Source: CBDBJL01 sp965206365 (GTDB taxonomy: Bacteria; Pseudomonadota; Alphaproteobacteria; JABAAW01; JAHZMA01). From it: a stretch of DNA of 64,000 bases. The notes beneath the pieces were generated by a model. It was given only the letters and a program-made list of their open reading frames with translations, had not been told where the DNA came from and did not search any database. Location: positions 1-64,000 of the forward strand of contig CBDBJL010000009.1 of assembly GCA_965206365.1 (NCBI GenBank). Direction: 5' to 3'. Positions 27,057 through 35,806 of the stretch are shown here, in pieces. Every line of letters starts with the position of its first letter. Position 1 is the stretch's first letter. Position numbers and translations under genes: made by a program.

Positions 27057-28793
27057 ATGAGAAATCATCGACATTTTCCTTTAGGGCAGTATCTGTATGT
27101 TGATCTGTTAGCACTTTTTTGTGGGTTTGTTGGTGGTGCGAGTGCAATTATTTTCTTAGCATTTATTAAATGGGGACATCATTGGATTTTTGGTGATGTT
27201 GCCTTTCAAGCGGTGCAAAGCTACCCATGGTGGCGGATTGTCGTCCCACTTTTACTGGCAGGTTTGATTGCAGGCTTGTTGTCGCATTTCTTGCGTTATC
27301 GGCGTCCACTTGGTGTTGTTGGTGTTGTTGAGGCCTGTGCGCTTAGAAATGGAAGAATGTCGCTGAAAGAAGGTTTGCTTACGGCTTTGCTGCATAATGT
27401 GAATTTGGCATTGGGGATTTCTGCTGGGCGTGAAGGGCCGGCAATTCATTTTGCAGCCACATTGATCTCATCGATATTGTATAAATTACGTGTGCATGAG
27501 CGTTATTATACTATGCTTTTGGGATGCGTGGCAGCCGGGGCGATTGGGGCTTCGTTTAATACGGCCCTTGCCGGAGCGTTTTTTGCGTGGGAAGTTATTG
27601 TGGGTAGAAGTGGGCGTTTATCAATGATTTTACCGTTAACAATTGCCGGTGGGGGTGGGCTGTTGTTGAGTTATTTGCTTTATGGAGATGTGGGTCTGTT
27701 TTACATCCCAAAAGTTCAGCTAACGAGTGATTGGGTTTATCCGGCAATGGTTGTGATGGGCATTGTTGCTGGGCTTTTAAGTTGGTTATTTATCAATGCG
27801 ACCAATGCGCTTTATTATTGGCATCAAAGTAATCATCATCCAATTTTAATGCGGACATTATTGGGGGCAATTTTGTTGAGCATTATTGCGGTTTATTTTC
27901 CACAAATTTTGGGGGTTGGCTATCAAGCCATTTATGTGAATTTATTTGGGGCGTGGAGTATTGGTTTTATTCTTGTGGTTTTCTTTGCCAAATTCACGGC
28001 TTCGATTATCACCTTAGGCGCAGGGCTTGGCGGTGGTGTTTGGACATTAGCGGTGATTTTGGGAGCAAGTTTTGGTGCCATTGCAAGCGCAGTTTTCCAA
28101 AGTTTATTGCCTAGCTTTTTAGATAATCATACTTTGTTTATTGTAGTGGGGATCAGTACATTTATTGCAGCTATTTTAGGATCACCATTGACGGCTTTGT
28201 TATTCGTGATCGAACATAATGGTAGTTTTGATGTGGTTTTGGCGGTATTATTGGCAGTTGTTTTCGCCAGACAAATATCTTCTTGGTTATTTTCGCATTC
28301 TTTTTATTCCCAAACTTTGATTGGCGAAGAAAGTGCCGGATGGATTTACCAAACTGCTTTGAAAATTCCGATTGATCTAGAGGATATTATTCGTCCGGCG
28401 AAAATTATTTATGGGCATCAGCCTGCTGTTCAAGGGATTGCTAGGTTAGGTGAGCATAGTGGGGATATGATCTTTGTTGTTGATCAAGAGAAACGTTTTA
28501 TCGGGGTAATGGGTTGGTGCGAAGCAGCGCGAAGTCGCTTTGATGCCAAGGCGAGCTGTTACGATATTATGGCGACTGAAAGAATGGCATTGCAAAGGGA
28601 TAGTCAGGAACAGGTTTGGGAAATTATTGAGATAAATTCAGATCCGGCTTTTGCGGTTGTTGATAAAAATTTCTGTGTTGAAGGTTATGTTGAACGCGAG
28701 GATATCATGAAGTATATTCAAAAATATGCGCAAAAATCGAATGGAAATTTTGCCCAAGAAATTAAGAATTACTTAAAAAATACAAAAGTTTAA
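27057..28793 (+). CDS. ClC family chloride channel/transporter with CBS domain pair
   Basis: 578 residues; about 430 form the ClC membrane domain with the selectivity motifs SAGREGPAIHFAA (GREGP), RRPLGVVGVVEA in the GSGIP position, and GAGLGGGVWTLAVILGAS in the GGIFAPS position. The C-terminal 140 residues look like paired CBS domains (FAVVDKNFCVEGYVEREDIMKY). The first motif lacks the GSGIP sequence, so ion preference is uncertain; chloride, fluoride or proton-coupled exchange cannot be told apart here. The last 30 bases of the gene belong to a 100-bp tandem duplication. Confidence 0.85.
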   Translation: MRNHRHFPLGQYLYVDLLALFCGFVGGASAIIFLAFIKWGHHWIFGDVAFQAVQSYPWWRIVVPLLLAGLIAGLLSHFLRYRRPLGVVGVVEACALRNGRMSLKEGLLTALLHNVNLALGISAGREGPAIHFAATLISSILYKLRVHERYYTMLLGCVAAGAIGASFNTALAGAFFAWEVIVGRSGRLSMILPLTIAGGGGLLLSYLLYGDVGLFYIPKVQLTSDWVYPAMVVMGIVAGLLSWLFINATNALYYWHQSNHHPILMRTLLGAILLSIIAVYFPQILGVGYQAIYVNLFGAWSIGFILVVFFAKFTASIITLGAGLGGGVWTLAVILGASFGAIASAVFQSLLPSFLDNHTLFIVVGISTFIAAILGSPLTALLFVIEHNGSFDVVLAVLLAVVFARQISSWLFSHSFYSQTLIGEESAGWIYQTALKIPIDLEDIIRPAKIIYGHQPAVQGIARLGEHSGDMIFVVDQEKRFIGVMGWCEAARSRFDAKASCYDIMATERMALQRDSQEQVWEIIEINSDPAFAVVDKNFCVEGYVEREDIMKYIQKYAQKSNGNFAQEIKNYLKNTKV

Positions 28794-28940
28794 TCGGAAA
28801 GTTGAACAAATTGGTTAGCAATATCTTGGTGCTTTGCTCAATCAAAAATTTTTCCAAAAAATTAAAAATTACTGAAAAAATATAAGAGTTTAATCGTAAA
28901 GTTGAACAAATTGGGTGTAAAGATCTTGCGCGCTTTGCGC
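28741..28940. repeat. 100-bp tandem duplication over the ClC / SDR convergent gene ends
   Basis: Bases 28741-28840 align with 28841-28940 at an offset of exactly 100. The best block is 28761-28815 versus 28861-28915, where GTTTAATCG-AAAGTTGAACAAATTGG is repeated with few differences. Copy one carries the real ClC stop, copy two the real SDR stop, so the two convergent genes formerly overlapped at TTTAA and the junction was duplicated and then diverged. Confidence 0.85.
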
Positions 28941-29585
28941 GCTGGTTTGAATTAGGCTTTTATCTTCGCCAGGATAGGCAATTGATCTTAACTGGGTATC
29001 GGTGGGTTGTGGATGGAAATAACCCACATTTAACGGGCTATGGCTCATTTCGGCACGATAACATTGCAAAAGCCCCTTAAAAGCGAGTTTGCTAGCATGA
29101 TAATGTCCCCAAAAAGCTTCAGGCTGATTGTCAATGATACCGAACAATACGGCATTTGCAGAAAGCTTTAGCAAAGGTTCTAAGGCGCGAATGAGTCGAT
29201 AATTTGCGGTACAATTAAGTTGAAAGGTTTCATCCCATTGTTCGGGGGTGATATGGGCAAGCGGCATCAGGGCGGTGAGTGTAGCTGCATTTAAAACTGC
29301 ACCATCTAATCTGCCAAAACGTTGCGAAATTGCGAGACCCATGGCATCAATATGCTCAAATTCGGTTAAATCAAAGGGAATAAGAACGGGTTTGAGCCCG
29401 CCATGATCACAGATTTCGTCATCAAGCTGCTCTAACCCTCCGATTGTGCGTGCATTGAGTAAAAGTTGTGCCCCTGATTTCGCTAATAATAGGGCAAGTT
29501 GATAGCCAATATTGCGACTGGCTCCGGTGAGTAAGATCATTTTGTTTTGGAGATTTTTTGGGGGGGGTAGGTGGTTTTCTGACAT
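28890..29585 (-). CDS. SDR family NAD(P)-dependent oxidoreductase
   Basis: 231 residues: nucleotide loop LLTGASRNIGYQLALLLAKSG near residue 18, NAA (LNAATLTALMPLA) in place of NNAG, and the catalytic YHASK motif with a serine-equivalent region at LFGIIDN, which lacks an obvious Ser, so activity may be altered. Similar SDR genes follow purF in many alphaproteobacteria. It starts 3 bp after the purF stop and ends within the duplicated junction with ClC. Substrate unknown. Confidence 0.85.
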   Translation of the reverse strand: MSENHLPPPKNLQNKMILLTGASRNIGYQLALLLAKSGAQLLLNARTIGGLEQLDDEICDHGGLKPVLIPFDLTEFEHIDAMGLAISQRFGRLDGAVLNAATLTALMPLAHITPEQWDETFQLNCTANYRLIRALEPLLKLSANAVLFGIIDNQPEAFWGHYHASKLAFKGLLQCYRAEMSHSPLNVGYFHPQPTDTQLRSIAYPGEDKSLIQTSAQSAQDLYTQFVQLYD

Positions 29586-29587
29586 GG

Positions 29588-31039
29588 CTAATTTTCATTT
29601 TTATTTCGTGTAGAAAGTAGAGATAATTGTTTTGAGATGCCATCTTCTTTATCTTTGAGTCGAATCGGGTAATCACCGCTAAAACAGGCATCGCAATATT
29701 GGGGTAGCTTTGCATTGCGTTTCGTATTTGCCACTGCATGATACAAACCATTTAGTGAGATAAAATTTAGACTATCGACTCGAAGCAATTTTGCCATAGC
29801 CTTTTCATCATGTTGGGCGGCGAGTAATTCGGAACGTTCAGGCGTATCCACCCCATAAAAACAGGGATATTGTGTTGGGGGCGATGAAATGCGCATATGA
29901 ATTTTTTGCGTACCACATGCGCGCAACATTTCAACAATTTTACGCGATGTTGTTCCACGCACGATGGAATCATCGATGAGCACGATATCTTTGCCTTGGA
30001 GGATCGTTTTATTTGCATTATGTTTTAATTTTACGCCTAAATGTCGAATTTCGTCAGAGGGTTCAATAAATGTACGTCCAACATAATGATTCCGAATAAT
30101 TCCATAATCAAAAGGAATCTGTGCTTGTTGGGCATAGCCAAGCGCTGAGGGGACACCAGAATCAGGGATTGGGATTACCATATCGGCATGAATAGGCGCT
30201 TCTTTCGCCAGTTCAATCCCAATATTTTTACGAGCAACATATACGGATGTATCCTGAATTATGGAATCAGGGCGGGCGAAGTAGATATATTCAAAAATGC
30301 AAAATTTTGATGGGGCTCGGGGAAATGGGAATTCGCTATTTAAGCCATCTTCAGTGATAATAATCATTTCACCGGGAGCAATATCACGGATCAATTCGGC
30401 ACCCATAATATCAAAAGCACAGCTTTCTGAGGCTAAAATGTAGGAGTTTCCTAATTTCCCTAAGGCCAGTGGGCGTATGCCTGAAGGGTCGCGAACACCG
30501 ATTAGGCAATTTTTGGTAAGTGCGACTATAGAATATGCACCTTCAAGCTGTGTTAGCCCTTCAATGAGGCGTTGGCTAGGGCTACCTTGAGCGCGCGATG
30601 CCAGATGCAATAGAATTTCGGTATCCGAGGTTGATTGGAAAATACTGCCTGCTTGGACCAATTGTTCGCGCAAGGTAAGCGCGTTGGTAAAATTACCATT
30701 ATGGGCGATGCCGATGCCACCAAAAGCCATATCTGCAAACATTGGCTGAACATTGGCAAGGAACGGGCTACCGGTTGTTGAATAACGGTTATGTCCGATC
30801 GCCAACGATCCGGATAATTTTGCAACAATATCTGGATCAGAAAAAACATCACCAACAATGCCTAAGGCGCGATGAGCATAAAATTTTTCGATATTACTGC
30901 TTAAAATTCCTGCGGCTTCTTGCCCGCGATGTTGCATCGCATGCAAGCCTAGAACGGCTAGTTTCGAGGCTTCTGCAGAAAATGCAATCCCAAAAACAGC
31001 ACATTCATCGTGGAAATGATCGTTACAATATAGTGGCAT
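29588..31039 (-). CDS. purF: Amidophosphoribosyltransferase
   Basis: First committed step of purine synthesis: PRPP plus glutamine to phosphoribosylamine. 483 residues; a short propeptide ends before the nucleophile Cys in DECAVFGIAF, the N-terminal glutaminase domain includes GHNRYSTTG and AHNGNFTNA, and the PRTase loop is DIVLIDDSIVRGTTSRKIVEML. The stop of cvpA and the start of purF share one base (TAATG), as in the classical cvpA-purF pair. Confidence 0.96.
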   Translation of the reverse strand: MPLYCNDHFHDECAVFGIAFSAEASKLAVLGLHAMQHRGQEAAGILSSNIEKFYAHRALGIVGDVFSDPDIVAKLSGSLAIGHNRYSTTGSPFLANVQPMFADMAFGGIGIAHNGNFTNALTLREQLVQAGSIFQSTSDTEILLHLASRAQGSPSQRLIEGLTQLEGAYSIVALTKNCLIGVRDPSGIRPLALGKLGNSYILASESCAFDIMGAELIRDIAPGEMIIITEDGLNSEFPFPRAPSKFCIFEYIYFARPDSIIQDTSVYVARKNIGIELAKEAPIHADMVIPIPDSGVPSALGYAQQAQIPFDYGIIRNHYVGRTFIEPSDEIRHLGVKLKHNANKTILQGKDIVLIDDSIVRGTTSRKIVEMLRACGTQKIHMRISSPPTQYPCFYGVDTPERSELLAAQHDEKAMAKLLRVDSLNFISLNGLYHAVANTKRNAKLPQYCDACFSGDYPIRLKDKEDGISKQLSLLSTRNKNEN

Positions 31040-31653
31040 TAGGGTTCCAATAATTCGTTGGGTGATAATTTTTCTGGGATCAAATTTTCGGGTAATAATT
31101 TTTTTGGGATCAAATTCTCGGGTGATAATTTTTCTGGGGAAAAGGCTCTGTTATTTTCCAGCATGAGCTGTTTAGGGCTTTTGCCATAAATATTATAAGT
31201 GATGAAGCTAACCACACCATAGCTATGGCTGTTGATAATGGCTTGAGTCATACTGGGTAGAACAGCAAATAATAATAGGAAGTTAAACAATAAACAGGGA
31301 ATTAAAGTACCACGAAATAATCCAAAAATCAGCCCTAGCAGACGGTCGGTTCCCGTAGATAGGTTTTTTTGAAAGATTGGTAATAATAATCGTCCTAAAA
31401 TATAAAAACCGATAAAGGATAAGCTAAAAAGTAAGGCAATACTGATTAAATTGGCGGCACCATACAAAGTAACATTGGTTGCAATTTTTGCGGCAACAAC
31501 ATCATAAAAAAGATAGGTAACAAGGCAGGCACAGACCCATTCAAGCAATGAAAATAACTCACGGATAAAGCCTTTGGAAAAGGCAAGCAATACGGATACC
31601 GATAAGGTGGTAATTGCAATGGTATCATACAAAAGGGGGTCGTTAATATCCAT
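31039..31653 (-). CDS. cvpA: CvpA family membrane protein with C-terminal decapeptide repeats
   Basis: 204 residues with four hydrophobic segments (about 15-30, 40-60, 70-95 and 105-135) and the CvpA pattern TTLSVSVLLAFSKGFIRELFSLL and LLGLIFGLFRGTLI. CvpA homologues are needed for colicin V production or envelope integrity; the mechanism is unknown. The C-terminal tail carries three 10-residue repeats (EKLSPENLIP, KKLLPENLIP, EKLSPNELLE) coded by 30-bp tandem repeats at about 31050-31140. The repeats are unusual for the family. Confidence 0.88.
   Translation of the reverse strand: MDINDPLLYDTIAITTLSVSVLLAFSKGFIRELFSLLEWVCACLVTYLFYDVVAAKIATNVTLYGAANLISIALLFSLSFIGFYILGRLLLPIFQKNLSTGTDRLLGLIFGLFRGTLIPCLLFNFLLLFAVLPSMTQAIINSHSYGVVSFITYNIYGKSPKQLMLENNRAFSPEKLSPENLIPKKLLPENLIPEKLSPNELLEP
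31050..31140 (-). repeat. 30-bp tandem repeats inside cvpA
   Basis: On the plus strand GGGTGATAATTTTTCTGGGA-type units of 30 bp occur about three times, coding for decapeptide repeats EKLSPENLIP-like at the CvpA C-terminus. The unit is a multiple of three, so copy-number changes preserve the frame. Confidence 0.85.
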
Positions 31654-31657
31654 AATT

Positions 31658-33052
31658 TTAGGTCAATTCTTGCATTAGATTTGATAATTCATTGATCGAT
31701 TCAATAATCGTGATCATCTTATCTGTTTTAGCCTGGCTAGGTTTTTTTTGCAAGAAGGAGTAAGGCAAGACAAGCCGAGAAAATCCTAAATTCTTTGCCT
31801 CGCGGATCCGTAAATCCGGTAAATTAATTGGGCGTACCTCACCCGATAGGCTTAATTCGCCAGCAAAGGCAATATCATCGCGTAAAGGGCGATTTAACAG
31901 TGCCGATACCAACGCAACCGCCATGGCCAAATCACAAGCTGGCTCACGAACTTTTAAACCACCGGCAATATTAATATAAATATCATGACCTGCAAACACG
32001 TAGCCAGCACGATTTTCTAAAATTGCGAGGATCATATCGAGGCGGGTAGGGTCAAAACCCACTGCAGTTCGTTTCGGCATGGGGTATATTGATGATGTTA
32101 CTAAGGCTTGAATATCAATAAGCAGGGGGCGCGACCCCGATGTTCCTGCAAATACTGCCTTGCCAGGCACGGGTGATTTATTTTTCGAAGTAAATAAGTA
32201 AGATGGATTTGGGACTTCTTGCAGACCCGTTTCCGTAATATCAAATACGCCAACCTCATCAGTAGCCCCAAAACGATTTTTGATCGTGCGCAACAAGCGA
32301 TAATGTTGATGTTTATCGCCTTCAAGATACAATACCGTATCAACCATATGTTCCAATAAGCGGGGGCCGGCAATGGTGCCTTCTTTTGTAACATGGCCAA
32401 CAATCATCAAAGCACAATTTTTCGCTTTCGCATAATGTACTAAATTTTGCGTGATGATTCGAATTTGGGTTACACTTCCCGCATTGCCCTGAGCATAGAT
32501 GCTTGATAGGGTTTGAATGGAATCAATGATGGCAAAATCAGGGGAAAGCTTATCTAAGGCGGCAATGATCACTTCACAATCATGAGCATTGGCGATATGC
32601 AGGTTTTTTTTATCAATCTCCAAACGCTCAGCACGGAGATAAATTTGTTGGGTAGATTCTTCACCGGAAATATAAGCACATTTTTTGTTTTGGCTTAAGC
32701 ATGCAGCAATTTGCAACAGTAAAGTAGATTTACCGATCCCTGGATCTCCCGAGATTAAAGTAACCCCGCCGGGGACAATCCCCCCTCCGATTGTTCGATC
32801 AAATTCGCCAATTTTTGTTGCCATTCGAAGGGTTTGCAACGCAGAAACATTTTCAAGTGGTGTAAAAATATCAGTATTTTCAGATGAGGTATTTCTCGCC
32901 TGAGAACCACCGGGTTTCATATGGGGCATAGCCACAGCTGTTGGTGCAGCTTTCAGGCTGTTCCATTGCCCGCAATTACGGCATCGCCCTTCCCATTGGC
33001 GATATTCACTACCGCATGCAGTACAAAAAAACAAGGAGGTGTTTTTTGCCAT
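31658..33052 (-). CDS. radA: DNA repair protein RadA (Sms)
   Basis: RecA-like helicase that aids recombinational repair and branch migration. 464 residues: N-terminal zinc finger CTACGSEYRQWEGRCRNCG, Walker A SGDPGIGKSTLL near residue 100, the RadA-specific KNRFG motif (IKNRFGATDEVGVF), and a C-terminal Lon-like domain (DLAMAVALVSALLNRP). Normal length. It lies 4 bp upstream of cvpA in the long leftward run, 33 bp after mlaF. Confidence 0.96.
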   Translation of the reverse strand: MAKNTSLFFCTACGSEYRQWEGRCRNCGQWNSLKAAPTAVAMPHMKPGGSQARNTSSENTDIFTPLENVSALQTLRMATKIGEFDRTIGGGIVPGGVTLISGDPGIGKSTLLLQIAACLSQNKKCAYISGEESTQQIYLRAERLEIDKKNLHIANAHDCEVIIAALDKLSPDFAIIDSIQTLSSIYAQGNAGSVTQIRIITQNLVHYAKAKNCALMIVGHVTKEGTIAGPRLLEHMVDTVLYLEGDKHQHYRLLRTIKNRFGATDEVGVFDITETGLQEVPNPSYLFTSKNKSPVPGKAVFAGTSGSRPLLIDIQALVTSSIYPMPKRTAVGFDPTRLDMILAILENRAGYVFAGHDIYINIAGGLKVREPACDLAMAVALVSALLNRPLRDDIAFAGELSLSGEVRPINLPDLRIREAKNLGFSRLVLPYSFLQKKPSQAKTDKMITIIESINELSNLMQELT

Positions 33053-33085
33053 GAATTAAATAGAATCAAATGAAATCGTTATTAC

Positions 33086-33865
33086 TTATTGATAGGGGTT
33101 GGTTTTAATGGGTCCTTTTCCTGAGCTATTAATGAATTGTTGCACGTAAGGATTATCTGTTTTATCCATGGCTTTAACGGTATCAAAAAAAATAATTTTT
33201 CCCTGATAGAGCATTGCAACTCGATCAGCAATTTTACGTACAGAGCCCATATCATGGGTAATGGTGAGTGCGGTTGCCCCAATATTATTTACGCATGAGC
33301 GAATTAAATCATTAATCACATCACCGGTAATTGGGTCTAAACCTGTTGTGGGTTCATCAAAGAAAATAATATCAGGGCGTGTTGCAATGGCGCGCGCAAG
33401 GGCAACGCGTTTACGCATCCCACCCGAGAGTTCGTCGGGCATTAAAGTGGCAACATCTGCACCAAGCCCAACATCGGCAAGGCGGGCAATCGCAATTTGA
33501 TAGGCTGCGGTTTTTGCCATATTTTCGCCACTGATTAAACCAAAAGCGACATTTTGCCAGATATTTAAGCTATCAAATAAGGCACCATTTTGAAATAGCA
33601 TCCCGATATTATGATTAATTTTTTCACGCTCGCGCCTGGTAATGCTTAAAGTTGATTTGCCATTAATCAGAATATCCCCAGATTGTGGGTTTAAAAGACC
33701 TAAAATACATTTTAAAGTTACGGATTTACCGGTACCCGAGCCCCCAATAATTACAACAGATTCGCCTTCTTTGATATCAAGGTTAAAGCCGTCAAGGATT
33801 TTTTTGTTTCCAAAACTTTTAAAAACATCAATCATTTCAATTTTTGTATTGCGAGATTTAGGCAT
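33086..33865 (-). CDS. mlaF: Mla-type ABC transporter ATP-binding protein
   Basis: ATPase of a phospholipid transporter between inner and outer membranes. 259 residues: Walker A GGSGTGKSVTLKCILGLL, signature LSGGMRKRVALARA (typical of MlaF/Ttg2A), Walker B IIFFDEPTTGLDPITG. It follows the permease mlaE by 3 bp. The MlaD substrate-binding protein and MlaC are not in the window, so the rest of the system must lie elsewhere. Confidence 0.92.
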   Translation of the reverse strand: MPKSRNTKIEMIDVFKSFGNKKILDGFNLDIKEGESVVIIGGSGTGKSVTLKCILGLLNPQSGDILINGKSTLSITRREREKINHNIGMLFQNGALFDSLNIWQNVAFGLISGENMAKTAAYQIAIARLADVGLGADVATLMPDELSGGMRKRVALARAIATRPDIIFFDEPTTGLDPITGDVINDLIRSCVNNIGATALTITHDMGSVRKIADRVAMLYQGKIIFFDTVKAMDKTDNPYVQQFINSSGKGPIKTNPYQ

Positions 33866-33868
33866 TTT

Positions 33869-34654
33869 TTATCGTGAGAAAAAGAGTTCAGTAATGAAAT
33901 AATTCGAAATTAAAATTAAAATCGATGCACTAACAACAGCATTCGTTGTTGCTGAACCAACACCGCGAGCACCGCCTGATGAATTAAAACCATGATAACA
34001 ACCCATTAAGGCAACAATAAAGCCAAATATTGCAGCTTTAACCAACCCAGAAATAACACCCAAAGTATCCAAAGCCTCTTTTGAATTGTGAATATAGATC
34101 AACCCATTAAGTTCTAATTTGTAAACCCCAACAATATACCCCCCCATAACTCCTAAAATATCACCAATAAAAACGAGAAAAGGCACCATTAACAAACCTG
34201 CTAATAAGCGTGGTGCAATCAAATACTTAAATGGGTTGGTGGAAAGCATTTCTAACGCATCAATTTGCTCGGTAACTCGCATGGTTCCAAGCTCTGCGGC
34301 CATCGATGCCCCAATACGCCCGGCAACCATTAACCCGGCAAGAACCGGGGCTAATTCACGTGTAATTGCCACAACAACCAGGGTAGGAATGGTGGTTTCA
34401 GCAAAATTTGTTGCAAAGCCTGAATAGCTTTGTAGGGCCAAAACCATGCCAGAAAAAATCGTTGTCATACCCACAACTGGAAGTGAAAAATAACCAATTT
34501 CTAGAATTTGCCGCCATAACATACCAAAATAAAAGGGTGGGCGAAAAAAATGCGATGCGGAAACGAGCGCAAAGGAAATAATTTTTCCTAACAATTCACA
34601 TAACCGAATGGTAGCAATGCCAATAGATTGTAAGTATTTTGTAAGTAAAAACAT
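33869..34654 (-). CDS. mlaE: Mla-type ABC transporter permease
   Basis: Membrane permease of the MlaFE lipid transporter, about 261 residues with five to six hydrophobic segments and the conserved regions GMTTIFSGMVLALQSYSGF, RELAPVLAGLMVAGRIGASMAAELGTM and GCYHGFNSSGGARGVGSATT. The ATG at 34654 (MFLLTKYLQSIG) gives the expected N-terminus; the longer reading from a TTG at 34699 is less likely. Operon partner of mlaF and downstream of alr by about 55 bp. Confidence 0.9.
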   Translation of the reverse strand: MFLLTKYLQSIGIATIRLCELLGKIISFALVSASHFFRPPFYFGMLWRQILEIGYFSLPVVGMTTIFSGMVLALQSYSGFATNFAETTIPTLVVVAITRELAPVLAGLMVAGRIGASMAAELGTMRVTEQIDALEMLSTNPFKYLIAPRLLAGLLMVPFLVFIGDILGVMGGYIVGVYKLELNGLIYIHNSKEALDTLGVISGLVKAAIFGFIVALMGCYHGFNSSGGARGVGSATTNAVVSASILILISNYFITELFFSR

Positions 34655-34709
34655 GGATATTTTGTTAAAAATTCTTAATAAAAGTGAAAATTCTTTCAAT
34701 AAATAGTAA

Positions 34710-35792
34710 TCATACTAGCTCACGTTTAACCCTTTTTCCCATTGCAGTCAAGACTTCATGGCCAATTGTATTGCATTCGCGCGCAAATTCGTTAAGGTCA
34801 TAATCATCGCTTAGTAAAATAATAGGATCCCCCGGGTAAATTGGTTTTATTTTTATGGCATCGGTAATATCAAATAAAATTAAATCCATAGAAACTCTTC
34901 CTATTAGGAGAACTTTAATATCATTAATGATACCAAAACGGGGAGATAAGGGGCGGTTATTTTCAGCATAGCGCAAATAACCATCGGCATAACCGCAAGC
35001 TACAGTGGCTGTGATTATGGGCGATTTTGCGGTGTAGGTTGCATCATAGCCACTGGTTTCATTAGGTTTTAGTGAAGAAATTTGTAATATTGATGCGCTT
35101 AACGTAACGACATTGGCAATTTTTTTAAATTGGTGGCGATAAATACCATAAAGCGCGGCTCCTGGTTTAACGCCATCGAAATGATAATCGGAACCAAGAA
35201 AAATTCCGGCAGAATTGGCGACAATAAAAGGGTAGGGAAAATGTGGCTTAAGGGCTTGGATTTTTTGCAGCTGTTGTGCATTATATCCAGATTCTGGAAG
35301 ATCTGAGCTAACAAAATGGGATAAAATACCTTGAATTTTTAAGCCAGTAAGCAGGCTGTGATCTGCGATAAGGGTTTCGATTTCTGTGATTCGTAATCCA
35401 AGACGATTCATTCCGGTATCTAAATGTAGAAAAGCGGGCAAAGCTTGTTTTTGCGCATATTTTCGATAATGGGCGATTTCCCAGAGCGAATTTAATACTG
35501 GGATAATATTATGGCGTTGATATTCAGCTTCCTCATCACGAGAAACCCCGGAAAATACGGCAATGGGAATCTGGTTAATTTCGGGAAGATGGCGAATCGC
35601 TAGTGCTTCTTCAAGATTTGCGGTGAAAAAAAGATTCGCACCACAATCTTGAAAAATCGGGGCGATTAATTCTGTGGATAGCCCATAAGCATCGGCTTTC
35701 AGCACTGGAGAGATCGGAACCTTACATAAAGATTGCAGATATCGATAGTTTCCTCTCAGATTTTTTTGATTGATTTGTAATTTTGGCAACAA
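34710..35792 (-). CDS. alr: Alanine racemase
   Basis: PLP enzyme producing D-alanine for peptidoglycan. 360 residues: the PLP lysine is K32 in VLKADAYGLS, the second catalytic residue is the tyrosine in GYDATYTA near residue 250, and GYADGYLRYAENN and RVSMDLILFDIT are typical C-terminal motifs. Only 14 bp separate it from dnaB, and the alr-dnaB arrangement is well known in alphaproteobacteria. All active residues are intact. Confidence 0.95.
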   Translation of the reverse strand: MLPKLQINQKNLRGNYRYLQSLCKVPISPVLKADAYGLSTELIAPIFQDCGANLFFTANLEEALAIRHLPEINQIPIAVFSGVSRDEEAEYQRHNIIPVLNSLWEIAHYRKYAQKQALPAFLHLDTGMNRLGLRITEIETLIADHSLLTGLKIQGILSHFVSSDLPESGYNAQQLQKIQALKPHFPYPFIVANSAGIFLGSDYHFDGVKPGAALYGIYRHQFKKIANVVTLSASILQISSLKPNETSGYDATYTAKSPIITATVACGYADGYLRYAENNRPLSPRFGIINDIKVLLIGRVSMDLILFDITDAIKIKPIYPGDPIILLSDDYDLNEFARECNTIGHEVLTAMGKRVKRELV

Positions 35793-35806
35793 GAGATCTA
35801 ATGATT

